Notes: generated from the letters alone by a model not told the origin. 64,000 nucleotides of DNA from an uncultured Lachnospiraceae bacterium (GCA_946624935.1 CAMOSN010000001.1:1-64000); one strand, 5' to 3'. Counted from the first letter of the stretch, positions 16,939-26,287 are shown. Made by a program: numbers and translations.

Positions 16939-17640
16939 ATGAGAATCTGCGGCCTGCAAAAAATGACCCTTCTGGATTTTCCCGGCCATGTCGCCTGCAC
17001 GGTTTTTCTCGGAGGATGTGATCTTCGTTGCCCGTTCTGCCACAATTATGAGCTGGCTTGTGGGAGCGTTCCTGAAACGATGACGCAGGAAGCGCTTCTT
17101 CGCTTTCTCGGTAAGCGCAAAGGACTGCTGGACGGGGTTGCGATCACCGGTGGAGAGCCCTGCCTGAATCAGGATCTCCCGGAGTTTCTGAAACAGGTCC
17201 GCGCCCTGGGCTTTCTGACAAAGCTGGATACGAACGGATTTCATCCGGCCATGCTGCAGCAGATTTTACAGGAGCGTCTGGTGGATTATGTGGCGATGGA
17301 TGTTAAAAACTGTCCTGAAAAATACGCTTTGACCTGCGGGCTCCCTGAGGACCGGCTGGATCTTGGATGTGTGCGGGAAAGCATTGCGCTCCTTCGGGAT
17401 GGGGCGGTGGATTATGAGTTCCGCACAACTGTGGTCAGAGAGTTTCACAAGCCGGAGGATTTCTATGGGATCGGAGAGCTGATCAGCGGGGCAAAACAGG
17501 CTTTTCTGCAGCAGTTTACCGATCGCGAGGAGGTTCCCTTTGCGGGGCTGCATGCACTGGAAAAAGAGGAGATGCTGCGCTGTGCGGCTGTCCTCAAGCC
17601 TTTTGCCGGGAAGGTCGAAATCCGCGGAATCGATGTGTAA
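16939..17640 (+). CDS. nrdG: Anaerobic ribonucleotide reductase activating protein (radical SAM)
   Basis: It installs the glycyl radical on NrdD using S-adenosylmethionine. The radical-SAM CxxxCxxC is seen as CDLRCPFC (C27, C31, C34), followed by the SAM-contact GGEP (AITGGEPCL). At 233 aa it is somewhat longer than the E. coli type and matches the form common in Clostridia, which carries the opening GLQKMTLLDFPG. The ATG follows AATAGGAG. It sits upstream of nrdD, separated by about 240 bp that contains nrdD control signals, so the two may be transcribed separately. A role with another glycyl radical enzyme is less likely given the neighbour. Confidence 0.9.
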   Translation: MRICGLQKMTLLDFPGHVACTVFLGGCDLRCPFCHNYELACGSVPETMTQEALLRFLGKRKGLLDGVAITGGEPCLNQDLPEFLKQVRALGFLTKLDTNGFHPAMLQQILQERLVDYVAMDVKNCPEKYALTCGLPEDRLDLGCVRESIALLRDGAVDYEFRTTVVREFHKPEDFYGIGELISGAKQAFLQQFTDREEVPFAGLHALEKEEMLRCAAVLKPFAGKVEIRGIDV

Positions 17641-17717
17641 GAACCGGCAGGGAAGTGTGCTTTCGTCAGACGATTCTGTCGATTACAGTGCTGTAAAAGA
17701 ACTTTAACAGGTTATTA

Positions 17718-17799
17718 ACACAAGATATAGATTATTCAATTCTTTCTCCCTACCATATATTGACACAGACTCCTTTCAGTGGTACATTGTGTATTGTGC
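17718..17799 (+). promoter_or_regulatory. nrdD promoter with possible NrdR boxes
   Basis: TTGACA (17760-17765) and TACATT (17783-17788) are 17 bp apart. Three NrdR-box-like 16-mers overlap or flank it: 17718-17733 (ACACAAGATATAGATT), 17750-17765, and 17784-17799 (ACATTGTGTATTGTGC, 12 of 16 by my count). The first two are 32 bp apart, the usual phase for paired NrdR boxes, though each matches the consensus at only about 10 of 16. Confidence 0.45.
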
Positions 17800-17883
17800 G
17801 GATTTGGTCTGTACCTCGGGCAAAACAGAGTACAGGCTGCGACTCCGATATTATACAATGGTTCCAATGGAGGGAGTTCTATT

Positions 17884-20427
17884 ATGTACCAGGTAGTAAA
17901 ACGGGACGGCAAGGTTGCCGATTTCAATATCAGTAAAATCAGTGTTGCGATCACCAAGGCTTTTCAGGCTTTGAACAAGCAGTATCACCCGAGTGTGATC
18001 GAGCTGATCGCTCTTCACATCACTTCGGATTTTGAACCGAAGATCAGGGACGGAAAGATCTCCGTTGAGGAGATCCAGGACAGTGCCGAGAAGGTGCTTT
18101 CCGAGGCCGGATATGCGGATGTGGCGAAGGCCTATATTCTGTACCGCCGTCAGCGTGAAAAGGTGAGGAACATCAACGCCGCGCTTCTGAACTACAAGGA
18201 TCTGGTCAACAATTATCTGAAGATCAATGACTGGCGTGTGAAGGAAAACTCCACAGTCACCTATTCCGTCGGTGGTCTGATCCTGTCCAACTCCGGTGCG
18301 ATCACAGCAAATTACTGGCTCAGTGAGGTATATGATGATGAGATCGCGCAGGCGCACCGCAGCGCAGCGATTCATCTTCATGACCTTTCCATGCTCACCG
18401 GGTACTGTGCGGGCTGGAGCCTGAAGCAGCTGATTCAGGAGGGTCTGGGCGGTGTTCCCGGAAAGATCACCTCCTCCCCGGCCAATCATCTGTCCACGCT
18501 GTGCAACCAGATGGTCAACTTCCTGGGCATTATGCAGAATGAGTGGGCCGGCGCCCAGGCATTTTCATCCTTCGACACTTATTTGGCTCCCTTCGTCAAG
18601 ATCGACAATCTCAGCCAGAAGGAGGTCAAGCAGTGTGTTCAGTCCTTCATCTACGGCGTCAACACGCCGAGCCGCTGGGGGACCCAGGCACCCTTTACCA
18701 ACATCACCCTCGACTGGGTCGTGCCGAATGATCTGAAGAATCTTCCGGCGATCGTGGGCGGCAAGGAGCTGGATTTCACCTACGGTGACTGCCAGAAGGA
18801 AATGGATATGGTCAACAAGGCCTTCATCGAGATCATGATCGAAGGAGATGCCAATGGCCGCGGCTTCCAGTATCCGATTCCCACCTATTCGATCACGAAG
18901 GATTTCAACTGGGACGAGACGGAGAACAATAAGCTTCTGTTTGAAATGACCGCAAAATACGGTACGCCGTATTTTTCCAATTATATCAATTCCGATATGG
19001 AACCCAGCGATGTGCGCTCCATGTGCTGCCGTCTGCGCCTGGATCTGCGTGAGCTGCGCAAAAAATCGGGCGGCTTCTTCGGCTCCGGCGAGTCCACCGG
19101 TTCCATCGGTGTTGTGACGATCAATATGCCCAGAATTGCATATCTGGCCAAGGATGAGCAGGATTTCTATGCAAGACTGGACCGCCTGATGGATATCTCC
19201 GCGCGCAGCCTCAAGACCAAGCGTACGGTCATCACAAAGCTGCTCGATCAGGGACTGTATCCTTACACCAAGCGTTATCTGGGCACCTTCAACAACCATT
19301 TTTCAACCATCGGGCTGATCGGTATGAACGAAGCGGGGCTCAATGCCCGCTGGCTCAGGGCGGATCTGACGGATGAGAGAGTGCAGCAGTTCACGATCGA
19401 TGTGCTCAACCACATGCGGGAACGGCTCTCGGATTATCAGGAGCAGTACGGCGATCTCTATAATCTGGAGGCAACCCCGGCAGAGTCAACAACCTATCGT
19501 TTCGCCAAGCATGATAAGGAGCTGTATCCGGATATCATCACGGCCAACATGAATGGAACGCCGTATTATACGAATTCCTCGCATCTGCCGGTCGGCTTTA
19601 CCGAGGATGTATTCTCCGCACTGGATATTCAGGATGAGCTGCAGACGCTTTATACCTCCGGAACGGTGTTCCATGCCTTCCTGGGTGAGAAGCTTCCCGA
19701 CTGGAAAGCGGCGGCCACACTGGTGCGCAAGATCGCTGAAAACTATAAGCTTCCGTACTACACCATGTCCCCGACGTATTCCGTATGTCGCGACCATGGC
19801 TATCTTTCCGGAGAGCAGTATACCTGCCCGATCTGCGGACAGAAGACCGAGGTGTACAGCCGTATCACCGGCTACTATCGCCCGGTACAGAACTGGAATG
19901 ACGGAAAGGCTCAGGAGTTCAAGGACCGTAAGGTGTATGATATCAGCCGTTCCCATCTGCGCAGGACCGAGCGGCATGCACTGCCCGGGACCGGTACAGC
20001 TCAGGCCGTTTCAGGCGCAGCATCTGCCACAGCTTCTTCAGGTGCAGCGTCGTCAGCCTCAGGTTCTTTGGAGAGCACGGCGTCTGTGCAGCAGGCACCG
20101 GCATCAGCACCCATGCAGCAGGCCGCAGCATCTGTGGCACAGGAAGCATCCGCTTCCAAAGCAGCTGCAGCGACAGCAGTCGTCCCGGAAGGAAATACGA
20201 TCCTCCTGTTCAAAACGCCCACCTGTCCGAACTGTAAGGCTGCAGGAGCGCTGCTTGACCGTGCAGGCATTTCCTACACGGCATTCAATGCAAATGAAAA
20301 TAAAGAACTGGTCGCTCAGTACGGCGTAAAGCAGGCACCGACACTGGTCCTGGTACACGGCGACACCTTCGAAAAATATCGCGGCGTTTCCGACATCAAG
20401 GGATGGCTGATGCATAACAAAGGATGA
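17884..20427 (+). CDS. nrdD: Class III anaerobic ribonucleoside-triphosphate reductase fused to a C-terminal redoxin domain
   Basis: It makes deoxynucleotides without oxygen through a glycyl radical. Domains in order: ATP cone (residues 1-100), ten-stranded barrel with C176 (GYCAGW) and a C381-C382 pair (MCCRL), zinc site (CRDH at 635-638, CPIC at 648-651), and radical Gly663 in RITGYY. Unusually, after an Ala/Ser/Gln-rich linker (about 700-765) comes a glutaredoxin/thioredoxin-like domain of about 80 residues with CPNC (C781, C784) and a cis-Pro segment KQAPTLVLV. The ATG 17884 follows GGAGGGAG; the track start at 17779 lies in the promoter region. A thioredoxin reductase gene follows after 7 bp. 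The fusion suggests this NrdD takes electrons from the redoxin rather than from formate. Confidence 0.92.
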   Translation: MYQVVKRDGKVADFNISKISVAITKAFQALNKQYHPSVIELIALHITSDFEPKIRDGKISVEEIQDSAEKVLSEAGYADVAKAYILYRRQREKVRNINAALLNYKDLVNNYLKINDWRVKENSTVTYSVGGLILSNSGAITANYWLSEVYDDEIAQAHRSAAIHLHDLSMLTGYCAGWSLKQLIQEGLGGVPGKITSSPANHLSTLCNQMVNFLGIMQNEWAGAQAFSSFDTYLAPFVKIDNLSQKEVKQCVQSFIYGVNTPSRWGTQAPFTNITLDWVVPNDLKNLPAIVGGKELDFTYGDCQKEMDMVNKAFIEIMIEGDANGRGFQYPIPTYSITKDFNWDETENNKLLFEMTAKYGTPYFSNYINSDMEPSDVRSMCCRLRLDLRELRKKSGGFFGSGESTGSIGVVTINMPRIAYLAKDEQDFYARLDRLMDISARSLKTKRTVITKLLDQGLYPYTKRYLGTFNNHFSTIGLIGMNEAGLNARWLRADLTDERVQQFTIDVLNHMRERLSDYQEQYGDLYNLEATPAESTTYRFAKHDKELYPDIITANMNGTPYYTNSSHLPVGFTEDVFSALDIQDELQTLYTSGTVFHAFLGEKLPDWKAAATLVRKIAENYKLPYYTMSPTYSVCRDHGYLSGEQYTCPICGQKTEVYSRITGYYRPVQNWNDGKAQEFKDRKVYDISRSHLRRTERHALPGTGTAQAVSGAASATASSGAASSASGSLESTASVQQAPASAPMQQAAASVAQEASASKAAAATAVVPEGNTILLFKTPTCPNCKAAGALLDRAGISYTAFNANENKELVAQYGVKQAPTLVLVHGDTFEKYRGVSDIKGWLMHNKG

Positions 20428-20434
20428 AACGAAT

Positions 20435-21412
20435 ATGTATGATATCATTGTAGTAGGCGGAGGACCCGCCGGTATGACCGCAGCACTCTATGCCGCACGC
20501 AACGGAAAGAGTGCACTGGTCATCGAAAAAAACGGCTTCGGCGGTCAGATCACGCATTCGCCGCGGGTGGAAAACTATCCTGGCACGCTTAGTATGAGCG
20601 GCAATGAATTTGCCGACAGAATGCTCGATCAGATCCTGGCCCAGGGGGCCCAGATCGAATTCGAGACCGTCACATCCGTAGAATCGCTGGAGGACAGGAA
20701 GGTTGTCCGGACAGAAGAGGGAAGCAGCTTTGAAGGAAGGACCGTGATCCTGGCCACCGGAGTGCGGCATCGCCTGCTCGGACTTGAGGGGGAGGAAGCG
20801 CTGATCGGCGAGGGAATCTCCTTCTGTGCAGTGTGTGACGGTGATTTCTATGCGGGCAAAACCGTCTGTGTTGCAGGCGGTGGTAATTCGGCTCTGCAGG
20901 AAGCCATCCTGCTTGCCGAGAAATGCAAAGAGGTGATTCTTCTGCAGGATCTGCCGTTCTTTACCGGGGAGAGTACCCTGCAGGAGGTATTATTTGCAAA
21001 GCCGAATGTCCGGAAATATACCAATGTAAAGATCGATCATCTTCTCATTGAAAACGATGAGCTTCGCGGTGTGGCTGTCCATATCGGCGAGGATCAGGAA
21101 ACCTCCGAAAACAACGACCTGTTGGAGATGCATACCTTCGGACAGGAAGCGGATCCCTCCCTGCATGAGATTTTCTGCGACGGTCTGTTCGTGGCCATTG
21201 GTCTCATCCCGGAGAATAAGCCGTTCACCAACCTTGCATCTCTCAATGAATACGGGTATTTCGATTCGGATGAAAACTGCATGACCAGAACGCCGGGCAT
21301 TTTCGTGGCCGGGGACTGCAGGAGCAAGCACATTCGCCAGTTGACGACTGCCGTAGCAGACGGAGCATGTGCAGCACTTGCCGCCTGCCGTTTTATCAAT
21401 AATCAGCATTGA
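20435..21412 (+). CDS. trxB: Thioredoxin reductase-like flavoprotein
   Basis: It is a low-molecular-weight FAD enzyme with FAD-binding GGGPAGMTAALYAA (residues 9-22), redox-active CAVC (C131, C134), nucleotide-binding GGGNSALQEA, and the C-terminal VAGDCRSKHIRQLTTA. The nucleotide-binding stretch does not show a textbook NADPH motif, so the electron donor could be NADPH or a ferredoxin/NADH variant. At 325 aa it is full length. It starts 7 bp after nrdD, so the two are almost certainly co-transcribed. The likely partner is the redoxin domain fused to NrdD, since no free thioredoxin gene is present here. Confidence 0.88.
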   Translation: MYDIIVVGGGPAGMTAALYAARNGKSALVIEKNGFGGQITHSPRVENYPGTLSMSGNEFADRMLDQILAQGAQIEFETVTSVESLEDRKVVRTEEGSSFEGRTVILATGVRHRLLGLEGEEALIGEGISFCAVCDGDFYAGKTVCVAGGGNSALQEAILLAEKCKEVILLQDLPFFTGESTLQEVLFAKPNVRKYTNVKIDHLLIENDELRGVAVHIGEDQETSENNDLLEMHTFGQEADPSLHEIFCDGLFVAIGLIPENKPFTNLASLNEYGYFDSDENCMTRTPGIFVAGDCRSKHIRQLTTAVADGACAALAACRFINNQH

Positions 21413-21438
21413 CAATTTTGGTAAAATAGTATATTTTA
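21409..21438 (+). promoter_or_regulatory. Promoter with palindrome over the -10 box
   Basis: TTGACA (21409-21414, overlapping the trxB stop) and TATTTT (21432-21437) are 17 bp apart. The perfect palindrome TAAAATA-GTA-TATTTTA (21422-21438) covers the spacer and -10, as a repressor operator would. Confidence 0.5.
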
Positions 21439-21536
21439 CTTAATAGAAGCGATGCTCTATTAGATAATTTTACTCATTTGATCGAAGGACTGTGGTTTTT
21501 CAGTCACGTGCGAATGATCTTACAGGAGAACGTGTT

Positions 21537-21872
21537 ATGGCAGGATTATATGAAACACTGGAATTCATCCTTGAGCACATTGCAGAATTTGCAATTCTGA
21601 TGTTTGAATACATCGGTGTCGGTGTCATTGCTATTTCCGGCGTGCGGGGCCTGATCAATTATATTCGCAAGCGTCCCGATACGAGGCTTATTCTGGCACA
21701 GGGCCTTGCAATGGGCCTGGAATTCAAGCTCGGCAGCGAGATCCTTCGTACGGTAATCGTGCGCAGCATGCAGGAGATCCTCATCGTTGGCGGAATCATT
21801 GTTCTTCGTGCCACGCTGACGATCCTGCTTCACTGGGAAATTAAGAACGAGAAAACCGAGCACGGAGAATAA
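21537..21872 (+). CDS. DUF1622 family small membrane protein
   Basis: The 111-aa product has two or three membrane segments (about residues 17-36 with EYIGVGVIAISG, and 75-95 with EILIVGGIIVLRATLTILLHW), with a polar loop containing LAQGLAMGLEFKLGSEILRT that is typical of DUF1622. The ATG at 21537 follows ACAGGAGAA; the track start at 21492 is in the leader. It has its own promoter and a clear terminator. No activity is established for the family. Confidence 0.8.
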   Translation: MAGLYETLEFILEHIAEFAILMFEYIGVGVIAISGVRGLINYIRKRPDTRLILAQGLAMGLEFKLGSEILRTVIVRSMQEILIVGGIIVLRATLTILLHWEIKNEKTEHGE

Positions 21873-21900
21873 ACACCGGGCAGCCCGGATCATAGATCAA

Positions 21901-21945
21901 AAAGAAAAGAAGTCCGCTTTTGACAGCGGATTTCTTTTTGTTTGA
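21901..21945 (+). terminator. Terminator after the DUF1622 gene
   Basis: AAAGAAGTCCGCT pairs with AGCGGATTTCTTT around TTTGAC and continues into TTTTTGTTTG. The A-rich 5' arm means it could also act on the other strand. Confidence 0.85.
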
Positions 21946-22045
21946 CCATCCCTGTGTTTTGAGTTTTCAGGATTGCCGTTTTGTTCGGTTCATTAGATAG
22001 CAGTATATAGATCTATACGTGAAACACATGTTTATCAAATAGATG

Positions 22046-22075
22046 TTGCGTTTTTCCGGTGCATGGTGCTATAAT
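22046..22075 (+). promoter_or_regulatory. Likely promoter of the tyrosine recombinase gene
   Basis: TTGCGT (22046-22051) is 18 bp from TATAAT (22070-22075). The ATG follows 45 bp later. Confidence 0.5.
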
Positions 22076-22119
22076 ATCATGGAAAAAAACGATCATTATT
22101 TCGATAAGGAATCTTTATT

Positions 22120-23316
22120 ATGACAGATACTACAGCTGATACAGAACGTTTTTCCGGACATCCCGATCCTTCCGGGTCTTCACAGGCTGCCGTGGCTTCC
22201 CGCAGCGTTGAACAGACGATCCACGATATGTCTGCCCGTGCACAGACTTATCATGACCAGAAGGACATTCAGAATATCCTGCAGCTTCGGGAGGTTCTGA
22301 AAACCATGCCGAGGTTTGCCAAATCCTATTTCCGGGCCATTGAGCCAACCACATCGACCAGGACCCGTCTGGCCTATGCCTACGATGTGCGGACTTTTTT
22401 CCGTTTTCTGCAGGAGGAAAACCCGGTGTTTGCCAAAACCGATGTGACGGAATGGCCTGTGGAGGTTCTTGATCAGCTGCAGGCGACAGACATCGAGGAA
22501 TACCAGGAGTTTTTGAAGGTTTATGACATTGACAAAAAAATGACAGGCGTAACAAAGGAAATGGGTCAGGTCACCAACGGGGAAAAGGGACTGAAGCGAA
22601 AAATGTCGGCGCTGCGCAGTTTTTATGCCTATTATTATAAGCGTCAGATGATCAAAACGAACCCCTCGGTGCTTGTGGACATGCCGAAGCTTCATGAAAA
22701 AGCCATTGTACGGCTTGATGAGGGGGAAACGGCTGCGCTGCTCGATTACATCGAACATGGCGGCGATGATTTAAGCGGACAAAAGAAACGATATTATGAA
22801 AAAACACGCATTCGGGATCTGGCGATCGTCACGCTGCTTCTGGGCACGGGAATCCGCGTGTCGGAATGTGTCGGACTGGATGTGCAGGATGTGGATTTCC
22901 GCAACGGTGGAATCAAGGTGACACGCAAGGGCGGATCCGAAATGATCGTATATTTCGGGCAGGAGGTGGAAAAAGCTCTGCTGGATTATCTGGATATCCG
23001 GGATGGAATCACGCCGGTTGCAGGGCATGAAAATGCACTCTTCTTTTCCACCCAGCGCAAACGGATGGGCGTTCAGGCTGTGGAAAACATGGTCCGCAAG
23101 TATGCCCGGGAGGTCACCACGACCAAGAAGATCACGCCGCACAAGCTGCGCAGTACCTACGGTACTGCGCTGTACCGCGAGACCGGTGATATCTACCTGG
23201 TGGCAGATGTACTGGGTCATAAAGATGTCAACACGACCAAAAAGCACTACGCAGCGATGGATGACGAACGAAGAAGACGTGCTGCAACCGCTGTGCAGCT
23301 GCGTGAAGAACAATAA
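22120..23316 (+). CDS. Tyrosine recombinase (XerC/D-like integrase family)
   Basis: The 398-aa protein has an N-terminal extension of about 60 residues, a SAM-like core-binding domain (about 65-195) and a catalytic domain with the family residues: Arg in GTGIRVSECVGLDVQDVD, HKLRST (His and Arg), LGHKDVNTT (His) and the Tyr nucleophile in KKHYAAM. The ATG at 22120 follows AAGGA. There are no phage genes, excisionase or attachment sites next to it, so it looks like a resident Xer-type recombinase rather than the integrase of an island, although it is longer than E. coli XerC or XerD. Its 3' end lies 3 bp from that of the convergent kinase gene. Confidence 0.85.
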   Translation: MTDTTADTERFSGHPDPSGSSQAAVASRSVEQTIHDMSARAQTYHDQKDIQNILQLREVLKTMPRFAKSYFRAIEPTTSTRTRLAYAYDVRTFFRFLQEENPVFAKTDVTEWPVEVLDQLQATDIEEYQEFLKVYDIDKKMTGVTKEMGQVTNGEKGLKRKMSALRSFYAYYYKRQMIKTNPSVLVDMPKLHEKAIVRLDEGETAALLDYIEHGGDDLSGQKKRYYEKTRIRDLAIVTLLLGTGIRVSECVGLDVQDVDFRNGGIKVTRKGGSEMIVYFGQEVEKALLDYLDIRDGITPVAGHENALFFSTQRKRMGVQAVENMVRKYAREVTTTKKITPHKLRSTYGTALYRETGDIYLVADVLGHKDVNTTKKHYAAMDDERRRRAATAVQLREEQ

Positions 23317-23319
23317 GGA

Positions 23320-26244
23320 TCAGCGGATCAGGCTTTCCAACGTATCGAACAGTGCGTCCGGTTCCACCGGCTTGGAAAGATGCGCATTGAGCCCGGCCTG
23401 CATGCTTCGCTGCACATCCTCATCGAACGCGTTGGCAGTAAGAGCGATGATTGGAATATTCTTAGCATCTGGACGGTCCATACTGCGAATGATCCTGGTC
23501 GCTTCAAGACCGTCCATCTCCGGCATGCGCATGTCCATCAGGATCGCATCGTAGGATCCGCTCTGTGAGGCGGAAAACATCTCAACGGCCTCTTTTCCGT
23601 TCTGTGCCAGATCCACATCCATTTCCCGCATGCTCAGGAGCATCATCATGATCTCGGCATTGACGGGCATATCCTCTGCCAGAAGGATATGGCAGCCCTT
23701 CAGATCGACCTTACTGGACATGAGAAGTTCATTCTTCCGGCGAAAGGCCTCCCGGAATTCATCCATCACGGAGCCGGCGAAGAGCGGCTTTGGTACAAAG
23801 GTATCGACCCCTGCTCTCTTCGCCTCGTCGGCAATATCCTCCCAGTTGTAGGAGGTGAGGATGATGATGGCGGATTCGTGGCCGATCACGGATCGGATCC
23901 TTCTTGTGGTCTCGAGCCCGTCCATTTCCGGCATTTTCCAGTCGATCAGAATCAAATTGTAGGGATCGCGTCTGGCATGACGCATCTTCACCATTTCCAC
24001 TCCCTGTTTTCCGGATTCGGTGAGATCACAGCGGATTCCGACCTGGCCAAGGACGATCCGGGCATGCTCACAGGCAACCGGATCATCATCGATCACCAGG
24101 ACACTTAAATTGTGGGGATGCAGATCCAGTTCATGATCCTGCCCTCTGAGCATATCACGGTCAGCCTCCGAGAGTGTGATGGTGACGGTAAAGGTCGATC
24201 CCTTTCCTTTTTCGCTTTCGACCTCGATATGCCCGTTCATCAGCTCCACGATGCTCTTTGTAATGGGCATTCCCAGACCGGTGCTCCCATAGTGGTTTGT
24301 AATGGAGCTGTTTTCCTGACTGAAGGCATCAAAGAGATGCGGAAGATAGCTTTTGCTCATCCCGACACCGGTATCGGTAATCACAAAGCGCAGCGTGGCC
24401 TTATTGTCAAAGCGGGCGGTTTCCTCAATGACAAAGGTTATACTTCCGCCTTCCGGTGTAAATTTGACAGCATTGCCAAGGATGTTGATCATCACCTGAC
24501 GCAGCTTCATGTCATCACCGATGTAATAGTCATCGATCTTACCGCGCAGCCGGCACTCGTAATGAAGCCCCTTATCACGGCATTGCCCGCTGATGATGGT
24601 ATTTACCTGCTCCAGGACCTTGGAAAAGGAGAATTCTTCATTTTTGATGACCATTCGCCCGGATTCGATCCGGGACATATCCAGAATATCGTTGATGATG
24701 CTGAGCAGATGATGCGCCGAGGTGTCGATCTTCTCCAGATATTCCTTCGTCTTCGGAGCGGTTTCCGGATCGGCCATTGCAATATTATTCAGACCGATGA
24801 TCGCATTCATCGGCGTGCGGATTTCATGGCTCATATTGGAGAGGAAAATCGTTTTTGCAGAATTTGCCTGCTTTGCACTCTCCAGAGCATCCTTCAGAGC
24901 CTGCTCCTGGACAAGATTTCTTCTGGTCAGAACATCAACATCGGTAAAGCATGCACCAACGTTATGGACGACATCGTCGCTGCTTTCTCCCGGAAGACGG
25001 ACTCCCGCAAAACGCACCATTTCATAGGAATCTTTTCCATTGCGGTGCACCATGTAGCGGAACGAGATCACGCGCTCCTTTTTCAGCCCTTCCCGAATCT
25101 GATCAGGCTGGATAAACTCCAGAAACTCTTTTCGGTATTCCTCGGTCACATTCGCATTTGCATAGGCTGTCACAGCCTCAAGGTACGAAAACTCTTCCCC
25201 GACTTTAAAGCCATTTGCCACATCGGAATGGGACTGATAGCAGATCCCGTAATTCCGGTCGAGCTCCAGATAATAAACACTCCAGTAATCTGCTGCCAGG
25301 GCAGAGATCATCTTTTCCTGCCGCTTTCGATGATGTTCCTGCGCAAGCAGCTTTTCCTGCAGCGCCACCTGCTCCTCGAGGGCCTTCTGAACCGCCATTT
25401 CCGAGCGGACTTCGTCATCGACATCCTTAAATCCGCATACGACTCCGAATTTCCCGCCCGGCATGTCCACCTTTGCAAATTCGATCCGGAAATATCGCTG
25501 CGTCCCGTTATCCATCATACGAAGATAGGTCACGACAAACTGGGATCGCTCGCGCAGATGGGCGACGATGCTCTCCATCGTGAGATCCTTTTGAAGCCGC
25601 TCCTGATCAACCGGTGCAACCGTCGTGCGGATGTAATAATCCTTGGCCTGGGAATATCTCATCCGCTGCAGAGCATCACGGATGGGAACACCATGAATCG
25701 TCTTTCCCTGCGTATCTCCACGGTACAAAGAAAAGCTCTCTGTCTCTACATCATTGATCAGCCAGACGGTGTGATAGGACTCGATCAGAGCCTCAATCAC
25801 TGCCTGCCTTACAGCAAGATCCGTCTCCCGCTGTTCCCGTTTCTGCGTAATATCCGAAAGGAACACATAATAGATCCCGCCGTAGGCTTCGGTTTCCGTA
25901 TAATGGCCAAAGTCTTCGACCCAGCGCACCGCACCGTCCCTGCGGATGATCCGGTATTCCATATAATCCAACTGATCATCGTTGGATCGAATCTGCTGTG
26001 CGATTGATTCAGAAACAGCAGAATAATCCTCCGGATGCACCATTCCACGGAAGGTATATCCCGTCAGCGACCGGAACTGGTCAAGATCATGGCACCCATA
26101 AATTTCCAGAACAGCTTTGTTGGCATACAGGAGCTTCTCTCCTTCTCCGGACTGATAGATGAAAAAACCGCCCGGCATATGCCTGCCGATTTCTTCAATG
26201 ATTGAAAGGGTCTGCTCATTGAGCTGAAACTTCTTTCCAAACAT
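23320..26244 (-). CDS. Soluble hybrid histidine kinase with PAS domains and two receiver domains
   Basis: The 974-aa protein has no membrane span. In order there is a PAS domain (about residues 12-135, ending FLSDITQKREQ), two more degenerate PAS-like regions (about 145-290 and 310-440), a coiled linker, HisKA with SHEIRTPMN (phosphorylated His near 473), HATPase with N box INILGNAVKF, G1 box DTGVGMS and G2 box STGLGMPI, then REC1 (VLVIDDDP; acceptor Asp in LILIDWKMPEMDG, near 767) and REC2 (ILLAEDM; Asp in AILMDMRMPEMDG, near 900). The ATG at 26244 follows AAGGAGG; the track start at 26319 overlaps the upstream gene. No HPt protein or DNA-binding response regulator is adjacent, so the output is unknown. 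It is downstream of the YgjP-like gene. Confidence 0.9.
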   Translation of the reverse strand: MFGKKFQLNEQTLSIIEEIGRHMPGGFFIYQSGEGEKLLYANKAVLEIYGCHDLDQFRSLTGYTFRGMVHPEDYSAVSESIAQQIRSNDDQLDYMEYRIIRRDGAVRWVEDFGHYTETEAYGGIYYVFLSDITQKREQRETDLAVRQAVIEALIESYHTVWLINDVETESFSLYRGDTQGKTIHGVPIRDALQRMRYSQAKDYYIRTTVAPVDQERLQKDLTMESIVAHLRERSQFVVTYLRMMDNGTQRYFRIEFAKVDMPGGKFGVVCGFKDVDDEVRSEMAVQKALEEQVALQEKLLAQEHHRKRQEKMISALAADYWSVYYLELDRNYGICYQSHSDVANGFKVGEEFSYLEAVTAYANANVTEEYRKEFLEFIQPDQIREGLKKERVISFRYMVHRNGKDSYEMVRFAGVRLPGESSDDVVHNVGACFTDVDVLTRRNLVQEQALKDALESAKQANSAKTIFLSNMSHEIRTPMNAIIGLNNIAMADPETAPKTKEYLEKIDTSAHHLLSIINDILDMSRIESGRMVIKNEEFSFSKVLEQVNTIISGQCRDKGLHYECRLRGKIDDYYIGDDMKLRQVMINILGNAVKFTPEGGSITFVIEETARFDNKATLRFVITDTGVGMSKSYLPHLFDAFSQENSSITNHYGSTGLGMPITKSIVELMNGHIEVESEKGKGSTFTVTITLSEADRDMLRGQDHELDLHPHNLSVLVIDDDPVACEHARIVLGQVGIRCDLTESGKQGVEMVKMRHARRDPYNLILIDWKMPEMDGLETTRRIRSVIGHESAIIILTSYNWEDIADEAKRAGVDTFVPKPLFAGSVMDEFREAFRRKNELLMSSKVDLKGCHILLAEDMPVNAEIMMMLLSMREMDVDLAQNGKEAVEMFSASQSGSYDAILMDMRMPEMDGLEATRIIRSMDRPDAKNIPIIALTANAFDEDVQRSMQAGLNAHLSKPVEPDALFDTLESLIR

Positions 26245-26287
26245 CTGGGCCTCCTTCCGGTCCCGATACACGGCTCTTATTCCATAA

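Noticed and set aside
17884-20427. Redoxin domain of NrdD as an assembly or frameshift artefact
   Set aside because: The frame is continuous with consistent codon use, the linker is low-complexity as in true fusions, and no ribosome site precedes the redoxin part.
22120-23316. Tyrosine recombinase as marker of an integrated island
   Set aside because: No tRNA, attachment repeat, excisionase, phage or conjugation gene is nearby, and the neighbours look like core genes.
24112-26007. 631-aa ORF on plus strand opposite the hybrid kinase
   Set aside because: The minus strand encodes a kinase with clear domains; the plus product is His/Ile-rich without motifs and is a shadow frame.
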